Source of the DNA: an uncultured Bacteroidales bacterium
GTDB lineage: Bacteria > Bacteroidota > Bacteroidia > Bacteroidales > Muribaculaceae
Assembly: GCA_949285735.1 (NCBI GenBank)
Contig: CASEAQ010000003.1
Coordinates: 1-64,000, forward strand
DNA: 64,000 bases
Direction of reading: 5' to 3'
The notes under the pieces: generated by a model
What the model was told of the DNA's origin: nothing
Database searches by the model: none
The model's input: only the letters and a program-made list of their open reading frames with translations
Part shown: one piece after another, positions 26,079 through 34,621 of the stretch
How positions within the stretch are numbered: position 1 is the first letter of the stretch
Layout of the letters: the number at the start of each line of letters is the position of its first letter
Program-made: the position numbers and the translations under genes

Positions 26079-27035
26079 CTACCGCAGGTGCAGTTTTATG
26101 TCGGGCTTGAGCGAGCGTTTCGAGTTTTTGGTTGACAGCTTGTTGAGCTTGCACAGCGATTTCACGCTTATCCCGAATTGCTGGGAAATGGAGTGGACGC
26201 TGTCGCCCGTCTTTGTGACGTAGGAGTCGGGAGTGTCGGCGGTGGCTTCCTTGTGTTTCTCTTCGAGATATATTATAGAGCCGGCTTGTAATTCGTCGTT
26301 GCGTTCGCCTCTGCCAAGGTCGTTGAACGACAATAGCTTGCGTGAACGTATGCCAAACTCCTCGGCGATGCTCGAATAGGTGTCTCCGCTCTTTGCTATC
26401 ACGCAATAAAGCCCGTTGCGTTGCACTATCTCATGTACCGATGTTATTTCTTCGTAGATTTGGCTGTCGATTGAGTGCTGGAGCGACTCGTCGCCCTCCA
26501 AATGTTTCGGCTGGGCGATGATTGGCTGCCCGGTGTCGTAGCGGTATAGCTCGTAGGTCTCGATGATGTCGATTAGCTTGTCGGCATAACGCTTGTCGGT
26601 GGCATATCCGCACTCCCTGAGGGTGCGCGCCCACCCCTTGTAGTCGGTTACCTTCAGCTTGAACAAGGGAGCATATCGTTTCTGCTTGAGAAACCGCGCA
26701 TGGTCTTCAAACGAATCGTCTGCCGAACGATAGCTGCGGAAACATTCGTCGGGGGCATCGTCGTCGGCATAGATTTTTCCACCATTCCATCGCTTCCCGT
26801 GACACTTTATGCCAAAGTGGTTGTTGCCCATCGTGGCAAGGCGGCTGCGTCCGGCGCGGCTTTCGAGCAATCCTTGTGCCAGCGTGATGCTGGCTGGAAT
26901 GCCATATTGCTGCTGGTGCAATATGGCTATGTGGTGGTAGGTTTCGATATATTCGAGGTAGGCTGCCGATTTCCCGTGGGCAGCCATCGAGCAAGCCATC
27001 ATGCACACGAGGGCAATGAGCAGCTTGCTGAACAT
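26079..27035 (-). CDS. exported glucosaminidase with two LysM domains
   Basis: A 318-residue peptidoglycan hydrolase: signal peptide (1-21), glucosaminidase/FlgJ-like domain (about 28-170) with catalytic Glu58 in AQGLLESRAG and the NNHFGIKC segment (71-78), then two LysM repeats (about 213-258, with AKSGDTYSSIAEEFGI; and about 272-316, with KTGDSVHSISQQFGI) that bind GlcNAc-containing glycan. It should cleave the glycan backbone during wall remodelling. The ATG at 27035 gives the signal peptide; upstream in-frame sequence would run into the promoter of the divergent cdd gene. Confidence 0.92.
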   Translation of the reverse strand: MFSKLLIALVCMMACSMAAHGKSAAYLEYIETYHHIAILHQQQYGIPASITLAQGLLESRAGRSRLATMGNNHFGIKCHGKRWNGGKIYADDDAPDECFRSYRSADDSFEDHARFLKQKRYAPLFKLKVTDYKGWARTLRECGYATDKRYADKLIDIIETYELYRYDTGQPIIAQPKHLEGDESLQHSIDSQIYEEITSVHEIVQRNGLYCVIAKSGDTYSSIAEEFGIRSRKLLSFNDLGRGERNDELQAGSIIYLEEKHKEATADTPDSYVTKTGDSVHSISQQFGISVKSLCKLNKLSTKNSKRSLKPDIKLHLR

Positions 27036-27106
27036 GGTGTGGTGTGATGAAATGGTTTTTTGTGATATAGGCTGCGTCTCGGCAATGCAAAAATGAACGA
27101 GTTCTT

Positions 27107-27138
27107 TTTGGCATTGCTCTCGACTTTCACTATATTTG
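27107..27138 (+). promoter_or_regulatory. cdd promoter
   Basis: TTTG (27107-27110) and TATATTTG (27131-27138) with 20-base spacing. Transcription should begin near 27145, so translation must start at the ATG at 27157 and not further upstream. Confidence 0.8.
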
Positions 27139-27156
27139 CATAAATACTGTACTGCC

Positions 27157-27627
27157 ATGGAAGAAAAAGTTTTGAATACAAAGATAAGGGTTTACTCTTA
27201 TAATGAATTGGGCGAAGATGAGCAAAAGTTGGTTGAAATGGCAAAGGATGCCACTTCACGAGCTTACACACCTTATAGCCATTTCCACGTGGGGGCGGCA
27301 CTGTTGCTCGAAAACGGTGAGATTGTGACTGGTGCCAACCAGGAGAATGCGGCGTTTCCGGCTGGAACGTGTGCCGAGCGGTCGGCGTTGTTCTATGCGG
27401 CTGCGCGTTACCCGGGTGTGCGTTTCGTCAGGATTGCCATTGCGGCATGGCAGAATGGTGATTTTGTCGAAGAGCCTGTTTCGCCTTGCGGCGTGTGCCG
27501 GCAAGCTATATTGGAATATGAGAAACTTGGTGGTAGCCCTATCGATATATTGCTGTGTGGACGAAACGAGGTTTACCGCATCGAGGGTGTGAGGGCATTG
27601 TTGCCGCTCAGCTTTGAGGAGTTTTAG
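27157..27627 (+). CDS. cdd: cytidine deaminase
   Basis: A 156-residue zinc enzyme of pyrimidine salvage deaminating cytidine and deoxycytidine. Zinc ligands Cys72 and the catalytic Glu74 are in TCAERSAL, and the second Cys pair C111/C114 in SPCGVCRQ. Substrate-binding segment YTPYSHFHVGAAL is at about 37-49. Length fits the homotetrameric type. A hairpin terminator follows, overlapping the end of the convergent kinase-like gene. Confidence 0.96.
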   Translation: MEEKVLNTKIRVYSYNELGEDEQKLVEMAKDATSRAYTPYSHFHVGAALLLENGEIVTGANQENAAFPAGTCAERSALFYAAARYPGVRFVRIAIAAWQNGDFVEEPVSPCGVCRQAILEYEKLGGSPIDILLCGRNEVYRIEGVRALLPLSFEEF

Positions 27628-27687
27628 TCACTGTGTGTGATTGATATCTCGAGTAAGATATGGTCGCCCAAAGTATGGGTGAAAATT

Positions 27688-27730
27688 GCGATTAATTCGG
27701 TGTCGCGGCGACGAGTTAATCGCTTTTTTT
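27688..27730 (+). terminator. cdd terminator
   Basis: GCGATTAA (27688-27695) pairs with TTAATCGC (27716-27723), then seven T residues. The 3' arm contains the stop codon of the convergent gene on the minus strand. Confidence 0.85.
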
Positions 27731-28807
27731 GTGCGTTATCTTGTCGAGTAGTGGCATCAGGTCATCGGCTGGATTGGCAGAGTGGGTTATGTTGTCGATG
27801 CCGAGGCTGTGCAACATGGGCATATCCTCGATGCTTTGTGCCATGCAGTAAAGTGAGGTGCCGCTCCTTTTGATAGCTGTGATTAGTGTCAAGAACGCAG
27901 GGCTGGAAACGACTGTGGGGGAGAGGTCGGGGCAAATCATTACTGCTGCCGATGCTTGTTTCAGAGTCTCGCAGAGGCATTTGCTGCCAGGAACTATTTC
28001 GGTTGCTGGTTTTAGCCTGGCGTTGAAAAATGAAACGAAAGCCCCTGCCAAGCCGCCCCCGGCACCGCAGGCGGTTGCATACGACACATCACGACCGTTG
28101 TGCTTGAAGTATATCGAAGCCATGTTGCGCAGCCCGTTGTCGAGAATGTCGGCAGTTACTTCGTTTGACCCGAGGTTGCGAGCATTGCGTCTTGCTGGAC
28201 CTGTGGAGGCATAGAATGCTGCATCGTCGTTGCAGGCGATGGTGAAGCGGCATCGTTTCAGCGCCAGCGACTTCTTGCTGTAGGTAACGCTGGTGACGCG
28301 TAGCATCTCCGAGCCGCGATATAGCCGCAGTTCGGTACCGTCATGAGTCAGCATCTTGTAACCCAATGCGTTGAGTGCGCCCAGCCCGGCATCGATTGTA
28401 GCCAAGTGATTGATGCCGATAACGAAGTTGCGGCAATTGTGCGACAGTGCGTCGGCAATTGCCTCGCCTATCCCGTGTGTGAAAGTCGTTGCAGGGTTGC
28501 TGCCGCTGTCGGCAGGGTCATAGCCACATATTGCGTCGGCTTCGATATATGCCGATTTTCCGTCGTGCGAAATCAGGTAGCTTGTTTCCTTAGGGGCAAG
28601 GTGGCGGTCGCGCACCGTCACTGAGACGCGCCGGCAGCCACCGTGGCTTGCCTCGATGGCATCGAGGAATCCTTTGCCTCCGTCGGATATTGGCAATACC
28701 GCGACGGGGGCAATCGGTGCCTTGTGTGTGGCGGCATATTCTTCTGCCACATTTTTTATGCTTGAGGCACCGGCGATGCTGGTATGGTATAATATTGCGA
28801 TGCTCAT
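27716..28807 (-). CDS. divergent glycerate kinase family protein
   Basis: A 363-residue protein of the GckA/GlxK glycerate kinase fold. Recognisable pieces are ISDGGKGFLDAI (about 40-51, for the usual ADGGEGT), HGIGEAIADAL (about 109-119), DAGLGALNALGYKM (about 138-151, for NDGGAGMLQALG) and ACGAGGGLAGAF (about 245-256, for GAGAAGGLG). Several motifs that in the family bind substrate are changed or absent: the N-terminal DSFKGS is replaced by YHTSIAGAS, the GSATND loop reads NHLATID, and the C-terminal TGEGRLDxQT block is not recognisable. It may use another substrate or be non-catalytic. No operon partner on this strand. Confidence 0.72.
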   Translation of the reverse strand: MSIAILYHTSIAGASSIKNVAEEYAATHKAPIAPVAVLPISDGGKGFLDAIEASHGGCRRVSVTVRDRHLAPKETSYLISHDGKSAYIEADAICGYDPADSGSNPATTFTHGIGEAIADALSHNCRNFVIGINHLATIDAGLGALNALGYKMLTHDGTELRLYRGSEMLRVTSVTYSKKSLALKRCRFTIACNDDAAFYASTGPARRNARNLGSNEVTADILDNGLRNMASIYFKHNGRDVSYATACGAGGGLAGAFVSFFNARLKPATEIVPGSKCLCETLKQASAAVMICPDLSPTVVSSPAFLTLITAIKRSGTSLYCMAQSIEDMPMLHSLGIDNITHSANPADDLMPLLDKITHKKSD

Positions 28808-28896
28808 TGTGTGTGCAAAGTTATGAAAAAAATTGACGAAATTCTTCGATTAATCCGCTAATCGGCTGAAATACTGACAAAAAAGCCTATTAAATA

Positions 28897-28929
28897 TTTG
28901 GTACAAAAAGCGTCTTGACATTATATTTG
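28897..28929 (+). promoter_or_regulatory. promoter of the exopolysaccharide-type operon
   Basis: TTTG (28897-28900) and TATATTTG (28922-28929), spacing 21 bases. Transcription would begin near 28936, leaving a leader of about 109 bases before the HEAT-protein ATG. Confidence 0.7.
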
Positions 28930-28978
28930 TAAAGAAGTCTGTGAAAGACAAGCAGAAGTTCGTTTTAAAAAACGGGTC

Positions 28979-29038
28979 ATGAAACTCCTTTTTTATGGGG
29001 GAGTGGCATGGCACGAAAACGCCTTATGGAAGTTTTGA
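28979..29038 (+). other. possible 19-codon upstream reading frame in the leader
   Basis: An ATG inside the leader opens a frame of 19 residues (MKLLFYGGVAWHENALWKF) ending in TGA six bases before the ATG of the HEAT gene. Two Trp codons in so short a frame are notable. It might be a leader peptide that tunes translation of the operon, or chance. Confidence 0.25.
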
Positions 29039-29044
29039 TTTTTT

Positions 29045-30256
29045 ATGGAAGTTGACTACGGTACATACGTGTTTAAGGTGATTTCCTACTATTTTTGGTA
29101 CTTGTGTGATTTATATGTAGGTTTTCCCTTAGTAATACAGATTTGTGTCCTCATCATTATGCTCAGCATTTGTGTGGGGATATACTTGTTGTGTCAAACG
29201 ATATACTTGTATATAATCAAGCACAAGGAGCGCAAGATTATGGACAGGTTTGTTGAGTTGTATCGCGACCCCATGATAGAAATAGGCAACGACGATGTGG
29301 TACACGAGCCCGACGAAATTGCCGAAGTGCTCGAGTATGACAGACGCAAACCGATGTCGTTGAGGGAGAAAAGGCTGCTCGTGCAAATGATAGTTGACAC
29401 CAAAACCGAGATAACCGACACCCGTACAGATGCCGGTGAAACCATCAACCGCACCAATTTTCACAATATAATAGTGGCATTCGGCCTCCAAAGTTTTTTT
29501 GAGAGCGAATTGCAATTTTCACGTACCAAATACAAGGTGAGGGCTCTGACGTGGGTGCGTTTCCTCGAAGAGAATGTGCCCGGGGCTGTGATTACGCCGC
29601 TGCTTTATGCGCGCAACAACGACTTGCGTAAGGCGGCACAAGCCACCTTCATGTGGAACAGCGTGGTAGAGCCGTTTCGTTTTTTCGACAATGGCGACTA
29701 CGACAAGTATTATCGCGATTGGGATAAAATCGACATTCACTCGATACTGGTCAACCGCCGCAAATGGGGGCTTCCGATTCCAAATGTTGCCCACTGGGTG
29801 AAGGACTCGAAGAACGAGAAGTTGAAACCGTTGTTTGCAAGCGAGATACGCTATTTGAACAAGACCAATGAGTGTGACGAATTGTTTGACACATTCATAC
29901 GCACGAGCAACATCGAGCTGAAGTGCGAGATTGCCTGTACGCTCGGAAAGATGCATCACGTGGCAGACGAGGAGAATCTGGTGGATGCCTACAAGGTGCA
30001 GGTGGAACAGGTGAAGATGGCTATCATAAATGCCATAGTTGACATGGGCACCGGGCGGCAAGTACATTTCCTTGAACGGTGTTACGACGAGGCTGGTGAC
30101 TACTCGGTGAAGTTTGCCGCTGCGCTGGCTCTGTACAATTATGGCGATGAGGGAATGCAGGTGTTTAACCGCAAGCAAGCCAATGCCGGAACCAAGTATG
30201 AATGGATATTCAACCACATTAACGACCCTATTATCAATAGGAGGTTTGCCGTATGA
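29045..30256 (+). CDS. membrane-anchored HEAT-repeat protein, exopolysaccharide operon
   Basis: A 403-residue protein with one or two N-terminal membrane segments (about 10-56) and a cytoplasmic helical-repeat domain (about 120-395). Repeats with HEAT-like pattern are seen at YKVRALTWVRFLEENV, NIELKCEIACTLGKMHHV and YSVKFAAALALYNYGD. It overlaps the following glycosyltransferase by four bases (ATGA), so the two are translationally coupled. I do not know a published function. In the inferred machine it occupies the place of an inner-membrane accessory subunit such as PgaD or a PilZ co-polymerase, but it has no PilZ motif. Confidence 0.75.
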   Translation: MEVDYGTYVFKVISYYFWYLCDLYVGFPLVIQICVLIIMLSICVGIYLLCQTIYLYIIKHKERKIMDRFVELYRDPMIEIGNDDVVHEPDEIAEVLEYDRRKPMSLREKRLLVQMIVDTKTEITDTRTDAGETINRTNFHNIIVAFGLQSFFESELQFSRTKYKVRALTWVRFLEENVPGAVITPLLYARNNDLRKAAQATFMWNSVVEPFRFFDNGDYDKYYRDWDKIDIHSILVNRRKWGLPIPNVAHWVKDSKNEKLKPLFASEIRYLNKTNECDELFDTFIRTSNIELKCEIACTLGKMHHVADEENLVDAYKVQVEQVKMAIINAIVDMGTGRQVHFLERCYDEAGDYSVKFAAALALYNYGDEGMQVFNRKQANAGTKYEWIFNHINDPIINRRFAV

Positions 30257-31737
30257 AAGATATGCTGTTTGACATTTATGGCTATTGTGTGTTTTTCTAC
30301 AGCTTGCTGTTGATAATCAACTACACTGTGCTGATGTTCCTCAGCTTCAATTCGCAGCGCAAGGAAAAGACATTCCTGAGTATCGCCTACATAAAGAAGA
30401 TGCTCAGCAACTCGCCCTACACGCCCGGGGTGTCGATTATCGCCCCGGCATATAACGAGGAGAGCAACATTATCGACAATGTGGTGTCGATGCTGTCGGT
30501 CGATTACCCGAAGTTTGAGGTGGTGATTGTCAATGACGGTAGTACCGACTCGACGCTCGAAAAGCTGATAGAGTACTTCAGCCTTGTCGAAGTGCCATTT
30601 GCCTACCGTGAATATGTGAAATGCGCCCCGGTGAAACGGGTGTTCAAGTCAACCAAGCCCATCTTCGAGCAATTGATTGTGGTTGACAAGGTTAATGGTG
30701 GCACCAAAGCCGATGCGTCGAATGCCGGCATCAACGTCGCCCGTTATCCATATTTCATCGATACCGACGTGGACTGTATTATCGACAAGAACGCGCTTTA
30801 CCGCCTTGTGTGGGCAGTATTGAAGGAGAAAACGCCCGTCATAGCCGTCAGTTCGACAATGCTCATGGTGAACGGATGCAAGGTCGAGAATGGTAGAATG
30901 GTTGAGTCGCGTGTCTCCAAGCGGCCTGTTCCGCTTTTCCAGCAAGTCGAGTACCTGCGTTCCTACCTTGTGGGCAAAATGGGGTGGGCTGCTATCAATG
31001 CCGTCAACAACGTGTCGGGTGGATTCGGTTTTTTCCGCCGCGACGTGGTAGTGGCTGTCGGCGGCTACGATTCTTCGAGCTTTGCCGAGGATATGGACTT
31101 GATAATGCGCATGATTTCATATATGTGTGAACTCAACCAGCCCTACCGCATTCCGCATGTGGCAGAAACCACTTGTTGGACCGAAGGTCCGCCAAACTTG
31201 TGGGCGTTGAGCAAGCAGCGCACACGTTGGGCGCGAGGATTGATGCAGTGTATGGTCATGCACCGCAAGTTGCTGTTCAATCTACGCTACAAGCGTTTGG
31301 GGCTCATCACCTATCCTTACATGTTTATGTTTGAATTTATAGCTCCTGTCATCGAGTTCATTGGGTATATTTCGCTTATTTGGTTTGTGCTGATTGGAGC
31401 GGTCAACTGGACTACGTTCTGGGTGATATTGCTCATGTTGTACACTTTCAACGAGTTTATGTTGCTGGTCATTTGCTTCTTCAGCTATTACGTTGAAGAC
31501 CCGAGCAACCGCAACAGTAAGTGGGATTATCTGTGGCTTTTCGTGGCATCGTTTTTCGAGCCGGTACTTTACCACCCTATAATTGTGTTTTTTGCAGTAA
31601 AGGGTTACTTCAGCTTCCTCACCAAGAGGTCGTTTAAGTGGGAAGACATTAAGCGCGAAGGTTTCGGCAAGGAACGCCGAAAGAAGAAAGGCGAGGATGC
31701 GGATGAGGACAATGAGCCTGTTCCGCAAACGTTGTGA
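30253..31737 (+). CDS. processive family 2 glycosyltransferase (PgaC/BcsA-like)
   Basis: A 494-residue inner-membrane polysaccharide synthase. An N-terminal membrane segment (about 8-32) precedes the GT-A domain with the D,D,D,QxxRW set: DGSTD (95-99), DTDVD (170-174), EDMD (about 278-282) and KQRTRWARG (about 320-328). Three to four membrane helices follow (about 350-470), forming the channel through which the growing chain passes. The last 30 residues are Lys/Glu-rich. Layout equals that of PNAG, hyaluronan and cellulose synthases. Sugar donor is not readable from the sequence. Next gene starts 25 bases later. Confidence 0.9.
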   Translation: MKDMLFDIYGYCVFFYSLLLIINYTVLMFLSFNSQRKEKTFLSIAYIKKMLSNSPYTPGVSIIAPAYNEESNIIDNVVSMLSVDYPKFEVVIVNDGSTDSTLEKLIEYFSLVEVPFAYREYVKCAPVKRVFKSTKPIFEQLIVVDKVNGGTKADASNAGINVARYPYFIDTDVDCIIDKNALYRLVWAVLKEKTPVIAVSSTMLMVNGCKVENGRMVESRVSKRPVPLFQQVEYLRSYLVGKMGWAAINAVNNVSGGFGFFRRDVVVAVGGYDSSSFAEDMDLIMRMISYMCELNQPYRIPHVAETTCWTEGPPNLWALSKQRTRWARGLMQCMVMHRKLLFNLRYKRLGLITYPYMFMFEFIAPVIEFIGYISLIWFVLIGAVNWTTFWVILLMLYTFNEFMLLVICFFSYYVEDPSNRNSKWDYLWLFVASFFEPVLYHPIIVFFAVKGYFSFLTKRSFKWEDIKREGFGKERRKKKGEDADEDNEPVPQTL

Positions 31738-31762
31738 GAATAAAGACATTAAATATACGCGC

Positions 31763-34621
31763 ATGAAGCGACAAAAATTTGCATATACTTGGTTATTGGC
31801 GATTGTGTGTTCGCTGTTTTTCTTGTCGGCTACCGACGAGGACAGCGTGCACCTGCCCGACTATTATGTCGATGCGGCAAAGCAATGCTTTGCGCGGCAC
31901 CAGAACGAAGCGGCAAAGGAGATTCTCGACAAGGGTGTAAAGGTGCACCCTGTCGATCCCAACATTCGCTGGTTGCTCGGGCGTTACTACTATGAAAAGC
32001 AAGACCTTGACATGGCTCGCTACAACCTTATAAAGGCTGTGGAGAGCGACTATAACCATGTTGATGCAAAACAGTTGCTTGTGAAAGTGGAAGATGAATC
32101 GGGGCATTATTCGAGCGCAATATGCTATGTCAACGAGCTACTTGAAGTGAATCCCTACTGGCGCGGGTTGTGGCGCAGAAAAATCGACCTGTACCGCAAA
32201 ATGGGTAATGATGTCGAAGCCGACCGCTTGCTTGAGCGCATCAGCCAGATTTATCCCGAGGATAGCGGATTGAAGAAGGATTTGGCTTACTCTTATGAAA
32301 TGTCTTACTTAAAGTATCGCAAAAGTGGCAATATTGCCGAGGCTACGAAATATCTTGAAAAGTTGCTCGCTACCGACCCCGACAAGGCTGACACTTACTT
32401 GGCTCTGTGCAATATGTACCTGCAACAAGGTTATATCGACAGGGCTTATGAAGTGGCTTCGCGCGGAGCCGAGCGTTTCCCGTCAAACATGGAATTGATG
32501 CGCAAGAAGGTGGGCATCTTGTGCGAACAGGGGCGTTATACCGAGGCTCTGACATACGTCAAGAATCGCATGAGCAGGAACAATTCCCCGGCGTTGCGCA
32601 ATTACTACAATTCGCTGTTGGTAGAGTCGGCACAGGCTGCCCGCGATGGCGACCCTTATGTGATGTATGGCAAGATTTATGAGGCGACGCACAGCCGCGA
32701 GGCTCTCGACTACCTGCTCAACACATCGCTCTCGCGCGGATATTACGATGATGCCCGCTACTACTTGTCGGAGGCGAAAAAGCGCGACGGACGTGACAAT
32801 GTCAAGTTGCTATATAAGGAGTATGTGCTCGAACGCCGTTTTGGCAACGACCGTGAAGCCAGCGCATTGCTCAACCGCATATACATGGCTGCACCCAACG
32901 ACTATGACGTGAACTATGAAATGGTGAAAGCGCAATATAACGAGGCAGAACGGCTCATGGCAAACAACGACTTCGCAAGTGCCATCCCGTGTGTGCAGTT
33001 TGTGGTAAAGAACGAGAAGGAAGACAGTTCGCTCGTGGTATCGGCTCGTGAACGCCTCGTTACTTGCTACGCCTCGCTCAAACGCTACAACGAAGCTCTT
33101 GCCGAGGTTGAGGCGTTGAAGCAGTATCGTCCCGACTACATGCTTTATGTGGAGCGGAAGGGCGACATACTGAACCGCATGGGGCACACGACTGCTGCGC
33201 TCGACTTGTATTATGAGGCTTATAACGACACGACTTCGGTCAACCGCGATATTTATGCGATGGCTTATGAGGAAACGGCTGTTCCGTATATCAAGAAGTT
33301 GATGCAGGACGGTGCCACCAGCCGGGCTTATTATGAAGCGCAACGGTTGCTCGAAGTCAATCCCGACAGCGACCTTGGGCTGAGATATGCGATTAATGCG
33401 GCTGCCTTGCTCGGGAAATCCGAAGAATTTGAGCAATATGCGCAGACAGGTGCCGAAAAATACCCGAACGACTTGTTCTACAAGGTGAAAGTGGCTCAGT
33501 CGCTCGATGAAAAGGGGCAATATGACGAATCGCTCGAACTCTTGCGCGGGCAACTTGAGGACTATCCCGACAATCCCGACGTGACGGGGGCATACGCGTC
33601 GAGCAGCGAGATGTATGCGCTCGACTTGATACGCGACAACAAGCCCGAGGCGGCTGTTGCCGTGGTTGACTCGGCTCTGACTTTCGACAGCGACAACAAT
33701 AGCTTGCTCTATACCAAGGGGCTTGCCTACGAGAAGATGCACCGCCTCGACTCGGCTTATATCTATCAGTTGCACTACGAGCCGACGATTGCCGAGGTTG
33801 GCGACTATAATCAGCACATGCGTGGGTTGCTCAACCGCAGCTACAAGAATCAAGTGGGGTTATATTATCTGCATTCGCGCCCAGCCAGCGAGGACGTGAT
33901 TACGTCGATTGCTACGGTAGAATACACGCGCACGGGCGCAAAGAACGATTTTTCGGGCAGGGTCAACTACAAGAGCCTTGACGGCAACATGAACCCCGAC
34001 GACGTGGGGGAGGATCTCGATGACGGCGGCACGGGAATACAGTTGCAGGCGGCATGGACGCATCGCTTCAACGCGTTGTGGAGCTTGAACGCCAATCTTG
34101 CGTGGGCAAACGATTATTTCCCCAAGTGGGTTGCCAACGTGGGTGTGACCAAGACGTTCAAAAAGGAGTGGGAACTGAATTTCAACTTGGGTTACCGCCG
34201 GTTGGTTGACGACAACAATATGTTCTCGTTGTCGCCCACGGTGTCGAAGATGTGGTCGCCAGTGCTTGCAAGCCTCAAGCTCGATTTGCTCACGACCAAT
34301 TCTGAATTTTACTACAACGTCACGGGGCAAGCCAAGTTTTTCCTGAACCAAGACCGACGCACCAATATAACTGCAATGGCAGGCATAGGCAATTATCCCG
34401 AGATAACGTTGCTCGACAACGGTATAGTGACGGGCTATCAGCATCATAAAACGTCGTCGATGGTGGGGTTGGGCGGAACTGTCATGCTCACCCGCAACTT
34501 CTCGGTGGGCGTGCTTGGCACCTGGTACAATTATTTCAACCCATACAGCGAGGTTGTGGAAACTGCTTCAAGGCACAGGAATATATATAATGTCGAATTG
34601 CAGCTTTATGTCAATTTCTAA
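31763..34621 (+). CDS. TPR protein with C-terminal YaiO-like outer-membrane barrel
   Basis: A 952-residue exported protein: signal peptide (about 1-24), a long superhelix of tetratricopeptide repeats (about 30-690; for example VHPVDPNIRWLLGRYYYEK and TDPDKADTYLALCNMYLQQG), and a beta-barrel of about 255 residues (695-952) that ends in VELQLYVNF, a proper outer-membrane assembly signal with terminal Phe. This is the architecture of PgaA, AlgK-AlgE and BcsC: TPRs in the periplasm guide the glycan to an outer-membrane pore. The ATG at 31763 gives a good signal peptide; an upstream in-frame start would overlap the synthase gene. Confidence 0.87.
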   Translation: MKRQKFAYTWLLAIVCSLFFLSATDEDSVHLPDYYVDAAKQCFARHQNEAAKEILDKGVKVHPVDPNIRWLLGRYYYEKQDLDMARYNLIKAVESDYNHVDAKQLLVKVEDESGHYSSAICYVNELLEVNPYWRGLWRRKIDLYRKMGNDVEADRLLERISQIYPEDSGLKKDLAYSYEMSYLKYRKSGNIAEATKYLEKLLATDPDKADTYLALCNMYLQQGYIDRAYEVASRGAERFPSNMELMRKKVGILCEQGRYTEALTYVKNRMSRNNSPALRNYYNSLLVESAQAARDGDPYVMYGKIYEATHSREALDYLLNTSLSRGYYDDARYYLSEAKKRDGRDNVKLLYKEYVLERRFGNDREASALLNRIYMAAPNDYDVNYEMVKAQYNEAERLMANNDFASAIPCVQFVVKNEKEDSSLVVSARERLVTCYASLKRYNEALAEVEALKQYRPDYMLYVERKGDILNRMGHTTAALDLYYEAYNDTTSVNRDIYAMAYEETAVPYIKKLMQDGATSRAYYEAQRLLEVNPDSDLGLRYAINAAALLGKSEEFEQYAQTGAEKYPNDLFYKVKVAQSLDEKGQYDESLELLRGQLEDYPDNPDVTGAYASSSEMYALDLIRDNKPEAAVAVVDSALTFDSDNNSLLYTKGLAYEKMHRLDSAYIYQLHYEPTIAEVGDYNQHMRGLLNRSYKNQVGLYYLHSRPASEDVITSIATVEYTRTGAKNDFSGRVNYKSLDGNMNPDDVGEDLDDGGTGIQLQAAWTHRFNALWSLNANLAWANDYFPKWVANVGVTKTFKKEWELNFNLGYRRLVDDNNMFSLSPTVSKMWSPVLASLKLDLLTTNSEFYYNVTGQAKFFLNQDRRTNITAMAGIGNYPEITLLDNGIVTGYQHHKTSSMVGLGGTVMLTRNFSVGVLGTWYNYFNPYSEVVETASRHRNIYNVELQLYVNF

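Noticed and set aside
27643-27648. A GATATC site inside the window as evidence against EcoRV activity
   Set aside because: A protected genome can keep such sites because the methylase modifies them; one site is uninformative.
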